Source: Nageia nagi (taxonomy: Eukaryota; Pinophyta). Taken from it: a stretch of 64,000 bases of DNA. The notes under the pieces were generated by a model, which had not been told where the DNA came from, ran no database searches, and was given only the letters and a program-made list of their open reading frames with translations. Below, piece after piece: positions 12,815-25,100 of the stretch; positions within the stretch are counted from its first letter, which is position 1, and every line of letters starts with the position of its first letter. Both the position numbers and the translations under genes were made by a program. The DNA is taken from assembly GCA_050084985.1 (NCBI GenBank), contig JBITNC010000001.1:16740001-16804000 (forward strand), in the 5' to 3' direction.

Positions 12815-13313
12815 TGTTGGAATGTATAATGCATTATTGTAAAGGTTTTGTAATAATATTTTATGTAAGTTCACTAATACTTAAGGGTATCATTTGATAC
12901 CTTAAGCATTTAAGTGAATATGATAATGTAACTTGTTCTACACTCCATGTCATGAGCATGCCCTTTGGGTAAAAGGATGTGCATGTCATGCTTATGTACA
13001 TTGGGTAAAAAAGTGATCCAAAGAGGGATTTTGGGCTATAAATAGAAAGCTCCCTCTTTATTATCATTTACCAATTTGTGGAGTAAATTTATGCTAGTGA
13101 GTAGTGTTTAGGAGTTGAGTTTAGAAAGTTTGTAAGAGTTCATATTTGTGATTAAGTAAGATCTAGTTAGTGGATGTACTCCTAGTTGGAGGAACCACTT
13201 ATATCTTGTATTATCTTTGTGATATTGCTTTGTGAGTTTGTTAGATGTGATTTGTGAGCTTACATGTGATCTTGAGAGTTTAGAGTTATTTAGTTTATAC
13301 TTCAATTCTCACA
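12815..13313 (+). repeat. 3' LTR of copia family-1 element
   Basis: Paired with 5334-5832 and of equal length (499 bp). It is preceded by a purine-rich tract and followed by the AAATG duplication. Confidence 0.9.
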
Positions 13314-13318
13314 AAATG

Positions 13319-14430
13319 GAAATATTGAATTTCATATGCATAATGAATTACTTTATCATTTGGGCAAACTTTGTATTCCAAAAGGTGAGAGGAATGATTT
13401 GATTAAGGAAGCTCACACTTCTCATATTTTAGGACACTTTGGTGTTGGTAAAACTCTTGCTAATTTGCAAAGGTATTATTTTTGGCCTAAAATGCAACAA
13501 AATGTATCCAAGTATATCAAAGGTTGTATGTTATGCAGTGTTAGCAAACCTAGTAATAGGAAGTTGGGTCTTTATATGCTATTGTTTGTTCCTACATGAC
13601 CATGGGAGTGTATTTCTATGGATTTTGTTGGAGGTTTACCTATTTCTAAAAGAGAATATGATTATTTGTATGTGGTTGTAGATCGATTCAGTAAAATGTG
13701 CATATTAATTCCATGTAAAAAGACTATGATAGGTTAAGAAGCAACTAATCTTTTCTTTTCTTATGTGTGGGTACATTTTGGTCTTCCTACTTCTATCATT
13801 TTTGACAGGGATTCTAGGTTTCTTAGCAAATTTTGAACTTCTTTATGGGAAAGGATGGACACTAAGTTAAAGACGAGTACAACTTTTTATCCACAAATAG
13901 ATGGAAAAATAGAAGTGGTAAATAAGATAGTGGTACATATTTTACAAGGTTATTATGGTAAGCATCCAAAGACTTGGGATGAACATTTGAGTTATATACA
14001 ACATTGGATATAATTAGGCTATACACTCTTCTACTAATAAATCTCCTTTTGAGACATGTTTTGGTTATTTACCAAATTCACCTTTTGATATGGCTTTTGC
14101 TTCATCTAGTAATGGAGATACTATTCTTCATAATGAGGAGGAGCGATCAAAGAATTTTATTGAGAGGATCAAGTTGATTCATCAAAAGGTGAAGGAATAG
14201 TTGGAGAAGAGTCAAGCTAAGTACAATGAAAGGCATGATTATCATAGAGTGGATCATAAGTTTCAAGTTGGGGATCCAATATGGCTTCATCTTAGGAAGG
14301 AGAGACAACATGGTAAAGGGAAAAAGTTGAAACCAATAAGGTATGGGCCATTCACTATCATTGGAAAAATGGGTGACAATGCATTTCAGTTAGACCTACC
14401 ACTTATATGTAGATTTATTCTATTGTAAAT
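13319..14430 (+). pseudogene. gypsy A integrase and C-terminal region, interrupted
   Basis: This continues the gypsy frame cut at 5333. It opens with the integrase zinc-binding HHCC module (H-x-H around HTSHILGHFGVGKT at 13411, then CMLC at about 13530). The catalytic core follows with SMDFVGG (13620), FDRDSRF (13800) and a Glu in GKIEVVNK (13905), which give the D-D-E triad. A C-terminal module with VGDPIWLHLRKER lies near 14270. Stops at about 13600, 13737 and 14012, among others, disable it. Confidence 0.75.
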
Positions 14431-14728
14431 GTTGAAAATTTCAAATTATACAAACCAAATTGGATTGTAGAAGATGTAGGTACTATGTTACCATTAGTTG
14501 AGGATTTAGCCCTTAAGCACAAGTGTTTTTCTTGAGGATGCAGTATTGGAAAAAAGAAAAGGTCATCTCATAGTGGTGAATATGAGGTGTGGTGTATCGA
14601 AGTGAAGGGCCAACACCCACACAAGGCCAAGTGGTATGTAGTTGATCGGGTGAGGGAGCTCTACCCTCGCCTCATTCCATCATCCTAAATGCTTTTGGGG
14701 TCAAAAGCTCTCTCTCAGTGGGGAGGAA

Positions 14729-15782
14729 TTATCCAAAATTTGGATCCTCTCAAAATTTAGTAATGTCATGTTCAAAGTGTTCAACATGTTTAGTTTATCT
14801 TCAAATTTTTGATGCTTCTTTTGGATCGAAAATCTGATTTACTTTGAGGGAGATATGTGATTTTTAAGTTAAGGTATTTTTTATTAAAAAATACAAGAGG
14901 TAAATTTTTTTTTCAAGTTCCTATTTATGTTTATTTTATAACATCATGTTGTAGATCTCATTTTCCTCTTTTTGATACTTTTTACGGTTCATGAAACCGA
15001 CTTCGTGATCAAAAGTTATTGCATTTTGAAGTGTGCAACTTTTTTAATGAAATGGGGGGTGTTTTGGGGGCCAAATTGCGAGGGGGCATTTGGGAGGCCA
15101 AATTACAAGCTACCAAGTGGCACCATATTATTGGATCCACCCAATTTATTAATTTTTGCATGTATTTTATGGTTGCTAAGGTGTTAGTTTTATTTTTAAT
15201 TGTTTATTTGGCCTAAAATTGGACTAAAGCTATTTCGCAAGTCTGTACCAACCAGATAGCATTATTTTTTATCTTTGAAGGCTCATATTTGGAGATTGGT
15301 TCAACCATTTAAGCCCAAATTTGAAATGAATATAGCAGAGCGAAATGGGTATCTAGAAATAGTGTGATTGTGGTTACTTCCTAGTTGTAAAACACTCCAA
15401 AATTGAGCCTAAATTCTATTATAAAAAGGGACAATTTGGACATGTTCAGGAGGAAGTAATTTTGGAGAATTGAGTTTAGTATTTTGTGTTTTTCAGAGCT
15501 ATATTGTGTATGTAAATGTGATAAGAGGTGCTGGAGGAATGTGGAGGTCACTGTACATTATTCCACCCACTGATTGAAGAGAGCTTTTGTTGCTCGATGT
15601 AACCCACACATGGTGAACTAGGGTAAATTGTCTTGTCTCTATGTGGTTGTGAATATTGCTCCTCTCTGGTTTTGCATTTTAATTATCTGAAACTTCCATT
15701 TGTAGGTACTTAAAATAATTAAGTGTAGAATGATCCTTAGGAAGGATTAAAGTGAATTTTTAATCTTTTAGATTATGGATCA
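14729..15782 (+). repeat. 3' LTR of gypsy element A
   Basis: Matches 2396-3451 end to end. The first bases read TTATCC where the 5' copy reads TGATCC, so the terminal TG is mutated here. The purine run GGGGAGGAA lies just upstream. Confidence 0.8.
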
Positions 15783-17631
15783 AATTTCTCCAAGTGTGTA
15801 GCATTATGTGCATCCCATCCTACAAATAGTTCAACCAAGTCCACTAACCAACCCTTCAAACAATCCCAAATAAAGTACTTCAAATCCCTCTTCAAGTGAT
15901 GATCCTTGAAACATTTTTTTAGCTATGATGAAGACAAAATTGAGGGAGGGGGTCAGGAAGGTACTTCAAATTCATTATCCTACTTTGGTTTTGGACAATG
16001 ATTTCCATATAAGACTTATTGGAGGTAAAGCTAAAGAAATTGTTCAGGTTGTTTAGATATTTGAGAAGATACACACATGTATGATGATGAAGATGAAGGT
16101 GCACCAAAAAGTGATGTTATTTGTGCTTTGATGATTGTTGCTAATTATGAACTTCTTGTTATGAATAATCTTGTATTAATAATGTTTGAATGTAAGCTAT
16201 GCATGAAGAAATTAATTCCATTGAAAAGAATGATACTTGGGAGCTTGTAGAATTGCCTAAGGGAAGGAAACATGTAGATTCCAAATGCATCTATAAGGGT
16301 AAATGTAATAATGTTGATATCATTGAAAGACATAAAGATAGACTTATGACTAAAGGACTCAGACAAAGATATGGATTTGACTATAAAAATATATATGCAT
16401 ATGTAGTTAGATAAGAAACAATGAGAATGATGCTTTTTTTAGCTGGTCAAAAGGGTTGGATTGTACATCATTTAGATGTAAAAAATGCCTTCTTGAATGG
16501 GTGCTTGGATGAGAAGGTCTATGTATAACAACATTAAGGTTTTGAAATCAAAGGTAAAGAAAATCATATGTACATGTTGACGAAGGCTTTGTATGGCCTT
16601 AAGTAGGCACCTAAGGCTTAATATAATGGAATTGATGGATACTTTTAGTAGAAAGGCTTCAAGAGAAACAAAAGCAAACCTACTATACTTCAAGAAAGAA
16701 GGTGACGATATTTTGCTTATTTATTTATATGTTGATGACTTGGTTTATATGGGTAATAATTCCAATTTGAATGATAGTTTTAAGATTGTCATTATGAGTA
16801 AATTTAAAATGAAAGATTTAAGATTGATGCACTATTGTCTTGGCATGGAGGTGCACCAAAGTAAGGATAAAATATTCATTTCTTAAATTAAATATGCAAA
16901 AGAAATGTTGAAGAAGTATGTTATAGAAAACTGCAATTAGTCCCTACTCCCATTGCTTATGAGAAGTTGTGTAAAGATGATGGGGTTGAAAAGATAAATG
17001 TAATTGAGTATATGAACATTATTGAGATCTTAATGTTTCTAGGTATATGAGTGAGCCATCTCTCTTGCATTTGAAGGTTGCTATGAAAATTTTGAGGTAT
17101 GTTAAATGTACTTTTGACTTTGATATACAATGTTCTGCTATTGAAGAGATGGAGTTAGCCAGTTTTAATGACTTATATTGGGAGAACAATTTGGATGATT
17201 GAAAGTGTACATATAGTAAGTATTTTTCTCTTGGATTTAGGTTGATTACTTGAGCTCAAGGAAGCAAGGATCAATAGCTTTAACTTCTAGTGAGGCTAAG
17301 TACATTATACTTACAACAACTGTTTCTTAGGCCTTATGGCTTATGAAAGTGTTGGAAGTGATAGGTGAGAAACAAAATGATTCCACTTTAGTTTTTTGTG
17401 AAAACATGAGTAGCATTTAAATGGTAAAGAATTATGTTTACCATAACATTTCTAAGCATTTTGATATAAAGGATTTTTTCATCCATAATATGGTGGAAAA
17501 GAAACATATTGAATTGAGGTATTGCAACTCCCATGATCAACTAGTTAATATATTTACTAAAGGTATAACTAAAACTTAATTTCTAAAGATGAGAAACTCA
17601 CTTATGAACCATCTGAGCATAAGGGAAAGAA

Positions 17632-18990
17632 TGTTAAAATATGATATTAATTATATGAGATTTATGGATCAACAAAATAAATTTAAAATTCTTTTTGTAA
17701 CTAAAAAATAAAAAAAAATATGATTAAGAATAAGTTAATTTGTAACCGTTGTGACTATTATTTTACATGTAATAGCTTAAATTCTTTAGTTTGATTAATT
17801 TTAGATAATGTAACAACTTTTCCATTGCATTGTACAAATTTTTAGAATGTGAAGACAAATTGAATACGAAAAATCTATTTTTCCAACTTGATGTCTTTTT
17901 TGATATTGTATATAATCTAATTTACAAAATATATAAACAACCTACTTTGAAACTTAATAACTTTTTCTATGTAACTTTGTTTGTATAATGTGATACATTG
18001 TTAGAAAGATCATACCAACTTCTTTGTATCCATATATTACAAGTCTTATTTTATATATGTTTGATTCTTTAGTTTTCACCTTTAAAAATTACGTTTTAAT
18101 TTTTTTTAATCTACTTCTACCCTAACTCTTAGTACTTTGATACTTCTAAAAGTAAAGTCCCATGCGGGAGGTTACAAGATCTTTTTTCATAGAGCAGAGA
18201 AAATCCCATGAAACAAAATTATTTATGCTACAAGATTAATTGAAATCTTCTCTTGAAAAATAGGAACTACTATTTTTCAAGGTTACATATTTTCGCTGGT
18301 AAAAAGAGGTGGGGCTGAAAATTATTCCACCCTCTTAAAAAATTTAGAAATTTTTTAGGAAAATTTTATACTTGTCATTCGTCTATAAGGGAAAAATCAT
18401 AAAGATATTATATTCTTTAAATTTTAAAGCTTAAATTTTTAAGCTGAAACATACAATTCATGAGACCAATAGCTTAAAAATATTCCTACGAAATCATAAC
18501 AACACCCTCTTCTACTTTATAAGAAGCCCCCTCCATAGGACCTTACCCTAAACCTAAAAACCAATATTTAATATTTACATTTTTGAATACCAATTATAGA
18601 ATTCATATCAATCATATTTGATTTCTTCATTTTAAGCTCATTTGATTACCCGTTTATCAATTTTAACGCTTTGCTATGTAACTCTCATTTGATTACCCAT
18701 TTATCAATTTTGACGCTTTGCTATGAATTGTTATATTTGAATTGTTGCTTGCAAGTTATAAGATTTAAAAGCTAATACACAAAAATTAAAAAAAATTAAA
18801 AAAAACAAACATGACATTTGAAAATAATATATGGAAATAACAAAACTAACTACTGCACATTTGATTATATGTCAGACAGTTACACATTTACATAGTAATC
18901 ACCGTAGCTCCTTGAAAGATAGATTCTACTACTTGGTTAGATCATCGGTCCTTTCATAAGTAAAGGTAGGATTCTTCTTAATATAACGAT
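17632..18990. other. probable outer copia 3' LTR, then gene-flanking DNA
   Basis: An LTR-like start (TGTTAAAATATG) follows the polypurine tract of the outer copia element. Its right end cannot be fixed because no second LTR is in the window. Beyond about 18.2 kb the DNA is AT-rich with no gene recognised, up to the 3' end of the SFR2-like gene. A short duplicated string (CTCATTTGATTACCC) occurs at about 18638 and 18686. Confidence 0.45.
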
Positions 18991-18993
18991 TTT

Positions 18994-18999
18994 TTTATT
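18994..18999 (-). terminator. possible polyadenylation signal of SFR2-like gene
   Basis: AATAAA on the minus strand, about 45 bases past the stop codon at 19044. It is a plausible but unproven 3' end signal. Confidence 0.4.
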
Positions 19000-19043
19000 A
19001 CTTTTCATCAGCTATTTTCTGTACATTTAGTTTATGCTAAGCA

Positions 19044-19177
19044 TCAGGACTGTGTGGCGATCCTCCATATACATCTCAGAATGCTGCTCAATGGATCCCT
19101 TAAGCCTTCCGGTTTATAGTGACCAAATCTCCAATCCTTCTGAACATATGGCCTTACTACTTGTTTCTCCATACTCC
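19044..19177 (-). CDS. SFR2: SFR2-like exon 10 (last coding exon)
   Basis: The acceptor TTTCAG precedes GGAGTATGG. The exon completes a split Gly codon (phase 1) and encodes [18 protein letters not shown] followed by DPLS and a TGA stop at 19044. This is the conserved SFR2 C-terminus, which ordinary beta-glucosidases lack. Confidence 0.9.
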
Positions 19178-22100
19178 CTGAAACACAACACATACAATAC
19201 ATGAAACGAGTTGGAAAATGGGGACAACACACATTACTCCTAGAGTAACATAAATCATTACTTTTTTAAAAAAAATGAAGCAAAGCCACACATGCAAATT
19301 TTTGGGTGTTCCAATAGTGGACATTTCATCATGTTCAGAGCAAATCCAAGTAGTTCTATATCTTCAAACCTTGAACTAAAGTATGCATCAGGGGGAAAGT
19401 TGAATTCATCTCCTCCCTTAATCCAAAGCTCCTATAAACCTAAAGATTATTTTTATGTCAAAATAACCAGGAAAGTTTTCACGTCATCTATAATATTTGT
19501 AAAAGAATGACTTTCAATCCATTAAGCAAACTTATTGATTGGAACCTTCTGGTTGGCAGATAATATATTTAAATGGTTTCTTCAATCGTATAGGATTACT
19601 TCACAACCTGTGGTGATAACGCGCCTTTTGGTGTTTTAATCTTAAAAATGCAACTAGTTAAACACACATATTGCAACCATGTGTTGGAAGCATCTTGGTA
19701 AATTTGAGTTTGCACTATTAACACAAGTTTATATGCACTCAAAGCAGGGTAGTCACTGGAGGCAGTTTTTTGAACTCCAATTATATGGGCATGTGAGATA
19801 TCTGGGTAGGAATCTCACACTACTTTCACTGTGCAAACATTTACCACCCCCAGCAAGAGTAACAAATAACATGTAACAATGATGAATTCAGCTTACGAGA
19901 TTCAATTATCAAATTCATCTATTTTCATTCTATATTAAAGTAGATGGAAGTCCATTGAAATGTAGTCTACAATCCATAATGGAGTAAGAAACCTCCAGTT
20001 GTATTAGCTTGAATATTGAGGAATGTTTGATTACAACAAAATTGATCAAAAGGGATGAAACCTACTGAAGATTTTTGAGCTGATCAATGTCAAGGTAAAG
20101 AAGAAGCTCCCTCCTCCTCACAAAGGTATCCTATATGACAATAGTCACACTGGCAAATCAGAGACTTCCATGGTCATTCATGTTTTCAGTTCTATGAATT
20201 TTACTCTTACAATAATTTGATGATTTATGCTCTTACTAGTTGACTAAGCTCCTTCCACCTCATTATCAAAGAAAAATTTGATCTCTGAGTTTGTTTTTAA
20301 GTTAGGGGCTGTGGATACTAAATATATGGGAACTGAGAATGGACAAATCTTGTCTCATCTCTTCATGCCAAATTTCATCTTGTCTATCAAAGTCTGACTA
20401 GAATCTATTCCTTCTGTTCTATTCTATAGTAGTTTAATCTAGTCTGAATTCAATTAATGCGAGTTTACGCGGAGCTATATGTTACAAAGCAGAGCAGAGA
20501 CTTGAAAATTATAAAAAACAAGCGCATACAAAGAAGGCAAGTAACATTGTCAATATCAACTTCAAATCATGTCAATGGAAAACCTGAACATTACAGCATA
20601 CTCTATGAATATAAATGATACACTAATCATCCCAGCTTACATATCTTCCTACTTAAACTGCCTGTTTCAGGTTAAATCTCAAATTAAGCTTCAACACTAA
20701 TCATCCCAGCTTACATTTCTTCCTACTTAAACTGCCTGTTTCAGGTTAAATCTCAGATTAAGCTTCAACAGTTATCTATGATATCACAATCTTAAGCTAA
20801 GATAAAAATGGAGGCAACTCTTTGGACATTTAATAATAAAAACAATTGGCTTTTGAAACAGCCTGTGAAACCATACGTACCATGGCAAACACCAAGACAA
20901 ATGATAAGATACACTAATCATCTCATCTTACATTTCTTCCTACTTAAACTGCTTGTTTCAGGTTCAATCACAAATCAAGCTTCAACAGCCACCTATCATA
21001 TCACAATCTTAAGCTAAGATAAAAATGAAGGCAACTCTCTTTGACATTTAATAAGAAAAACAATTGGCTTTTGAAACAGCCAGTGAAACCATACGTACCA
21101 TGGCCATCACCAAGACAAATGACATGGAGATTTTCTTTCTTCACGACACTTAGGAGTTCAGCCCAAGCTTGTTTCCTTTGTGCAGTGGTTATCAACCCAG
21201 ATTTAGCAACCTACAAAGAACAGTTTAGAAGTTCGAAACAACCTTGGTTATGTAAAACTGCAAAAAAAGACTAATAAATGATCCACTTCATGTTGAAATG
21301 TAATAATTATTTCTATCCTGCTTAAACAATGTAATTTAGCCTACTGAAAGTCAAATCTTTCGTCTCATGTGAAGTGGTGGACAGCATGAAGTACATTCTG
21401 TTAGGGTTGGGAAGAAAGACAAGCGTGTGTTGATGGAGGCCCTAATTTGGGTTTTGGGTTGCACTTTATGCCCTTTCTATGCTTCCTATTCATAGGAGTC
21501 ATGTATCTGCACCAGAGGATAGCTAACACTAAGAAGGTATTTTTAGAAGCTGGCTCTTTGAAAAGAAAAGCAAAAGGAATCTTTGTCTAAAGAACTTGAT
21601 TCCTTTTTGTTACGGAAGAGATTCGCCAAGAACAATGGTCTTGCATCTATAGTTGAAAGGAGGAGAATGTAGCGTTAAATTATTTCACAATGCTACTCTA
21701 GCTAGAAGGAATCAAAATAAAATTATGAGAATGAAATGCCAATGTTAGGTTTGACCGAGAACATGAATTTAATCAGGTAAGAAATTGTCTTCTTTTTTAT
21801 GAAATAAGAAGTTTTGACTAAGAAGGAGAAAATCTTTCTAATCAATATTCCCAATTCAGTATCAAACGAAGGCAAAAGCATGCTCATGAAGGAAATAAAT
21901 ATGAAGTAGAGGCCTTATTCAATATGTAAAGAAGTGAAGCTCAAGGGTCTGATGGACTTCCTATGACCTTTTTCCAAAAAAATTGAGATATTTGTACAAA
22001 TGATATAGTAGCAATTATCAAAGTATATAGAAAAAGAAGGAAAATGGGTAGTCATAGAAGTCAACCTTATTGGCCTTAATCCCCGATAAAAAGAACATCT

Positions 22101-25100
22101 CCACTTAGATGGATATAGACCAACCTCCCTATGATCTACAAACTGATAACAAAAATCATAGCAAGTAAACCAAAGGCAATTATAAACAAACTCATAGCTG
22201 ATGAACATAGTGATTTCTTAAAAATCAGGCAAATTTTGGATGAAATCCTAATTGGTCATGATAACATTCACTCTCCCCTGCCATAAAGAGGTAAGTGTGT
22301 TGATGAAATTGGACATCCAAAATGATTATGACACAATTGATTGGGGATTTCTTTTAAAGTTTTAAACGGATTTGGCTTCAAAATGAATTGTGTGATTAGG
22401 TAGGAAACTGTTTTTCTAAAGCTTTCCTTTATATCCTAATTAATGGAAGTCAAGTTGAATTCTTCCCTTCTGCTAGGGGATTAAGGGGGTTAAAGGCAAG
22501 GAGATCTCTAATCACTCTTTCTTTTTAGGAAAAATTACAAAAATGGTCTTTACAATTTTCAAAATTACAAAAATGGCCCTGTAAAATTTGTATTTACAAA
22601 AATGGCCCTCAAACTAACACCCAAGATCATGACTGCATTCAAATTGTTTGTTGGGCATCTCTCATTCTCTCTTCCATTCAGATTGTTTATCGAGTATATC
22701 TCACACTTTCTTTCCACAAGAAGAATAACCACCACCTCTACTGCCCACTCCTCACCCCATCGTTGTACTCACGTAATAAGCCAAAATTCTGTGAAGAATT
22801 GCAGGGAGATCAATTCAACCCAGAAAACAAGGAGATGCAAGACACCACAAACAAGAAGAGAAGCTGAAATTCTCATATTGATTCATACAGAAATGAGAAT
22901 TAAGCCCAAAATAAATAGGGCAAATCACAAACTAATTTACAACAGCATGTCAACCATGCGGGAGCAAAATGCACAAGTAGACAAATATGTGGTTATTCGT
23001 AACAGCCCAGCTAGAATAGTAAAAACTAAGGAAAAATTAATTAACCCTAGTGAACTTAAATTCTAACACCCCCCCTTAAGTGAACAAGGAAAGAAAGTGG
23101 CATACCCACAAAAAAGAGTCCCGGCAACAAGGCCTGATTAGGTACTCATGTACAATATGTGCAAAAAGTCTACTGCAAGATGATGAAAAAAACACATGGG
23201 GAAAAAAACCATCTCACAATAGATGAGGGAGGATGGAGAGGAAGATGTCCTCATCAGCACCCCCCAAGGACAACTTCCTTCACCCCAAGCAAGCCACGTA
23301 ACTGAAGAAAACGAGGTGCTGTAAAGGATTTAGTGAAGATATCCGCAACCTGGTCCGCTATAGGAATGTACTCCAAGCTGAGAATGCGATCCTGAATATG
23401 CCGATGGATGAAGTGCATGTGAACCTCAATATGTTTGGTGCGCTGATGCTCAACAGGATTACGCGAAATATGAATCGCGCTCTGATTATCACACCAAAGA
23501 ACTGTGGTCCTAGACTGAGAAAATCCAAACTCCAATTATTGTCGAAGCCAAAGTGCCTCCTGACTCGCATAAACAGCTGCTCGGTATTCTGCCTCAGTCG
23601 ATGAAAGTGCAATAGCCTGTTGCTTCTTGCACGACCAAGCAATAAGGGAAGAACCAAGACAAAAAACATAGCCAGAAGTAGAACGACGATCATCAGAAGA
23701 GCCAGCCCAATCAGAATCGGTATATCCACTCAACACTGGATCACCTCTCATGTAATGCAGACCATAGTGAGTAGTGCCCCTCACATATCGAAGAATCCTC
23801 TTGGCTGCCTGCCAATGAGACTCATGAGGGGTCTGTGCAAAACGTGAAACAAGCCCAACAGCATATGAAATGTCTGGTCGAGTATGAGTGAGATAGAGAA
23901 GACTCCCAACCAACTGGCGATACAAAGTAGCATCACACAATGGTGAAGTGCAAGAGGAAGTCAAAGTTACTCCACTTTGAAAAGGTGTTGGAGAAGGATT
24001 ACAATCAGCCATCCTCAACCGATGAAGAAGATCCAAGGCATATTTCTGCTGAGAAATAGAAATCCCTGTATCGTCTGTCACTTGAAAACCAAGAAAGTAG
24101 TGGGCCAAGCCAAGATCTGCCATCTCAAAGCGCTCAGAAAGAGCTTGCTGAACTGCCTGAATGAGAGAACGTGAAGTGCCGGTGAGAAGAAGGTCATCTA
24201 CATACAACACCAAAATAGTGATATCTGCTCCATGTCGCCAAATATAGACTATAGGGTCAGAGGAACATCGAACAAAATCAATGGAAAGAAGAAAAGTGTC
24301 CATCTTCTCGTACCATGCCCTAGGAGCTTGTTTGAGGCCATAGAGTGATTTCTTAAGCCTACAAACAAGTGCAGAATCCTGGACAAAACCGGCAGGCTGC
24401 TCCATATAGATCTCCTCATGCAAATCACCATGCAAAAAAGCCCTCTTCACATCTATCTGAAAAACTGACCATCCTTGAGTAGCAGCAAGAGCAAGTACAA
24501 GGCGAACAGAATCCATCTTGGCTACAGGAGCAAAGGTCTCAGAATAATCAATCCCTTCAACCTGTGAGAACCCCTTAGCAACAAGACGAGCCTTATACTT
24601 GTCAATAGAACCATCAGCTGCATACTTGGTTCGGTACACCCATTTACATCGAACCAACTTCCTCCCATGAGGTAAAGGAACAAGCTCCCAAGTATCATTC
24701 TTCATCAAAGAAGAATACTCAACTGCCATAGCATCATCCCACTCCGGCAAACCATGGGCCTCTGAAAAAGTCTCTGGATCACCTGAATGTGCCTGACCAA
24801 CAAGACTAGAATCAATGGAATGGCGACAAGGAGGAAGATCCTTAATGAAAGGTGCTGCATCCTCAAGTGTAGAGCGAGCCCATTTGGGCATGCGCCTACC
24901 ATCAGTGGAAGAAGATGCAACATCAGGAGGAGGAGAAGAAGGAGCTACAGCAGGTGGTGGAGATGGAGGAGGATCAATAGATGATGTAGGAGCAACAACC
25001 TCAGGAATATCCTCTCCATGAAGGATCTCAGAAGATGTGTCATGGGATTCAGGTAAGACCAAGGAATGAGAAAAAGAAGGAGAAGTAGGAAGGCACTCAT

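Larger units (their letters stand above)
5334..13313 (+). mobile_element. complete but decayed Ty1-copia element (family 1)
   Basis: Two 499-bp LTRs (TGTTGGAATG...TTCTCACA) flank about 7 kb and are bounded by a perfect 5-bp target duplication, AAATG (5329-5333 and 13314-13318). A primer site (TTGGTACCAAAGC, 5834 on) and a polypurine tract (AAGGAGGAG, just before 12815) are present. The order gag, protease, integrase, RT, RNase H is that of copia. There is an unusually long leader (5833-8191) and about 700 bases between RNase H and the 3' LTR. The frames carry many stops. It interrupts the gypsy element between its RNase H tail and integrase. Confidence 0.92.
2396..15782 (+). mobile_element. 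Ty3-gypsy LTR retrotransposon lacking RT
   Basis: Long direct repeats of about 1,055 bp bound this element. Gag with a zinc knuckle (3579-4560) is followed by an aspartic protease-like region (4714-5040), then the tail of RNase H, the integrase and a gypsy C-terminal region (13319-14430). Reverse transcriptase and most of RNase H are missing: only about 200 bases separate the protease region from the RNase H tail. A Met-tRNA-type primer site (TTGGTATTAGAGC) follows the 5' LTR, and a purine run (GGGGAGGAA) precedes the 3' LTR. Flanks AATAT and AATTT look like a 5-bp target duplication with one change. A copia element is inserted at 5334. Confidence 0.85.
2140..17631 (+). mobile_element. outermost Ty1-copia fragment of a three-level nest
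   Basis: Two separated pieces form one old copia element. The left piece (2140-2395) encodes the integrase C-terminal region (FGCLAY, then a YNPKT-like stretch). The right piece (15783-17631) continues with the linker, then reverse transcriptase near 16199-16886 (NDTWELVELPKGRK at the start, YVDDL at about 16730) and RNase H near 17100-17580. A polypurine tract (AAGGGAAAGA, 17621-17630) precedes a TGTTAAAAT LTR start at 17632. Many stops and frameshifts are present. Gag, protease and the 5' LTR are not visible, so it is 5' truncated. A gypsy element (2396-15782) sits in the middle. Confidence 0.75.

Noticed and set aside
22602-23066. 154-residue open frame on the plus strand
   Set aside because: It runs from the TIR element across the insertion site into the copia LTR, so it is chimeric read-through, not a gene.
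24815-25021. Gly/Ala-rich plus-strand open frames across the copia pol region
   Set aside because: They are antisense to a clear gag-pol frame in the Ser/Pro-rich integrase-RT linker.
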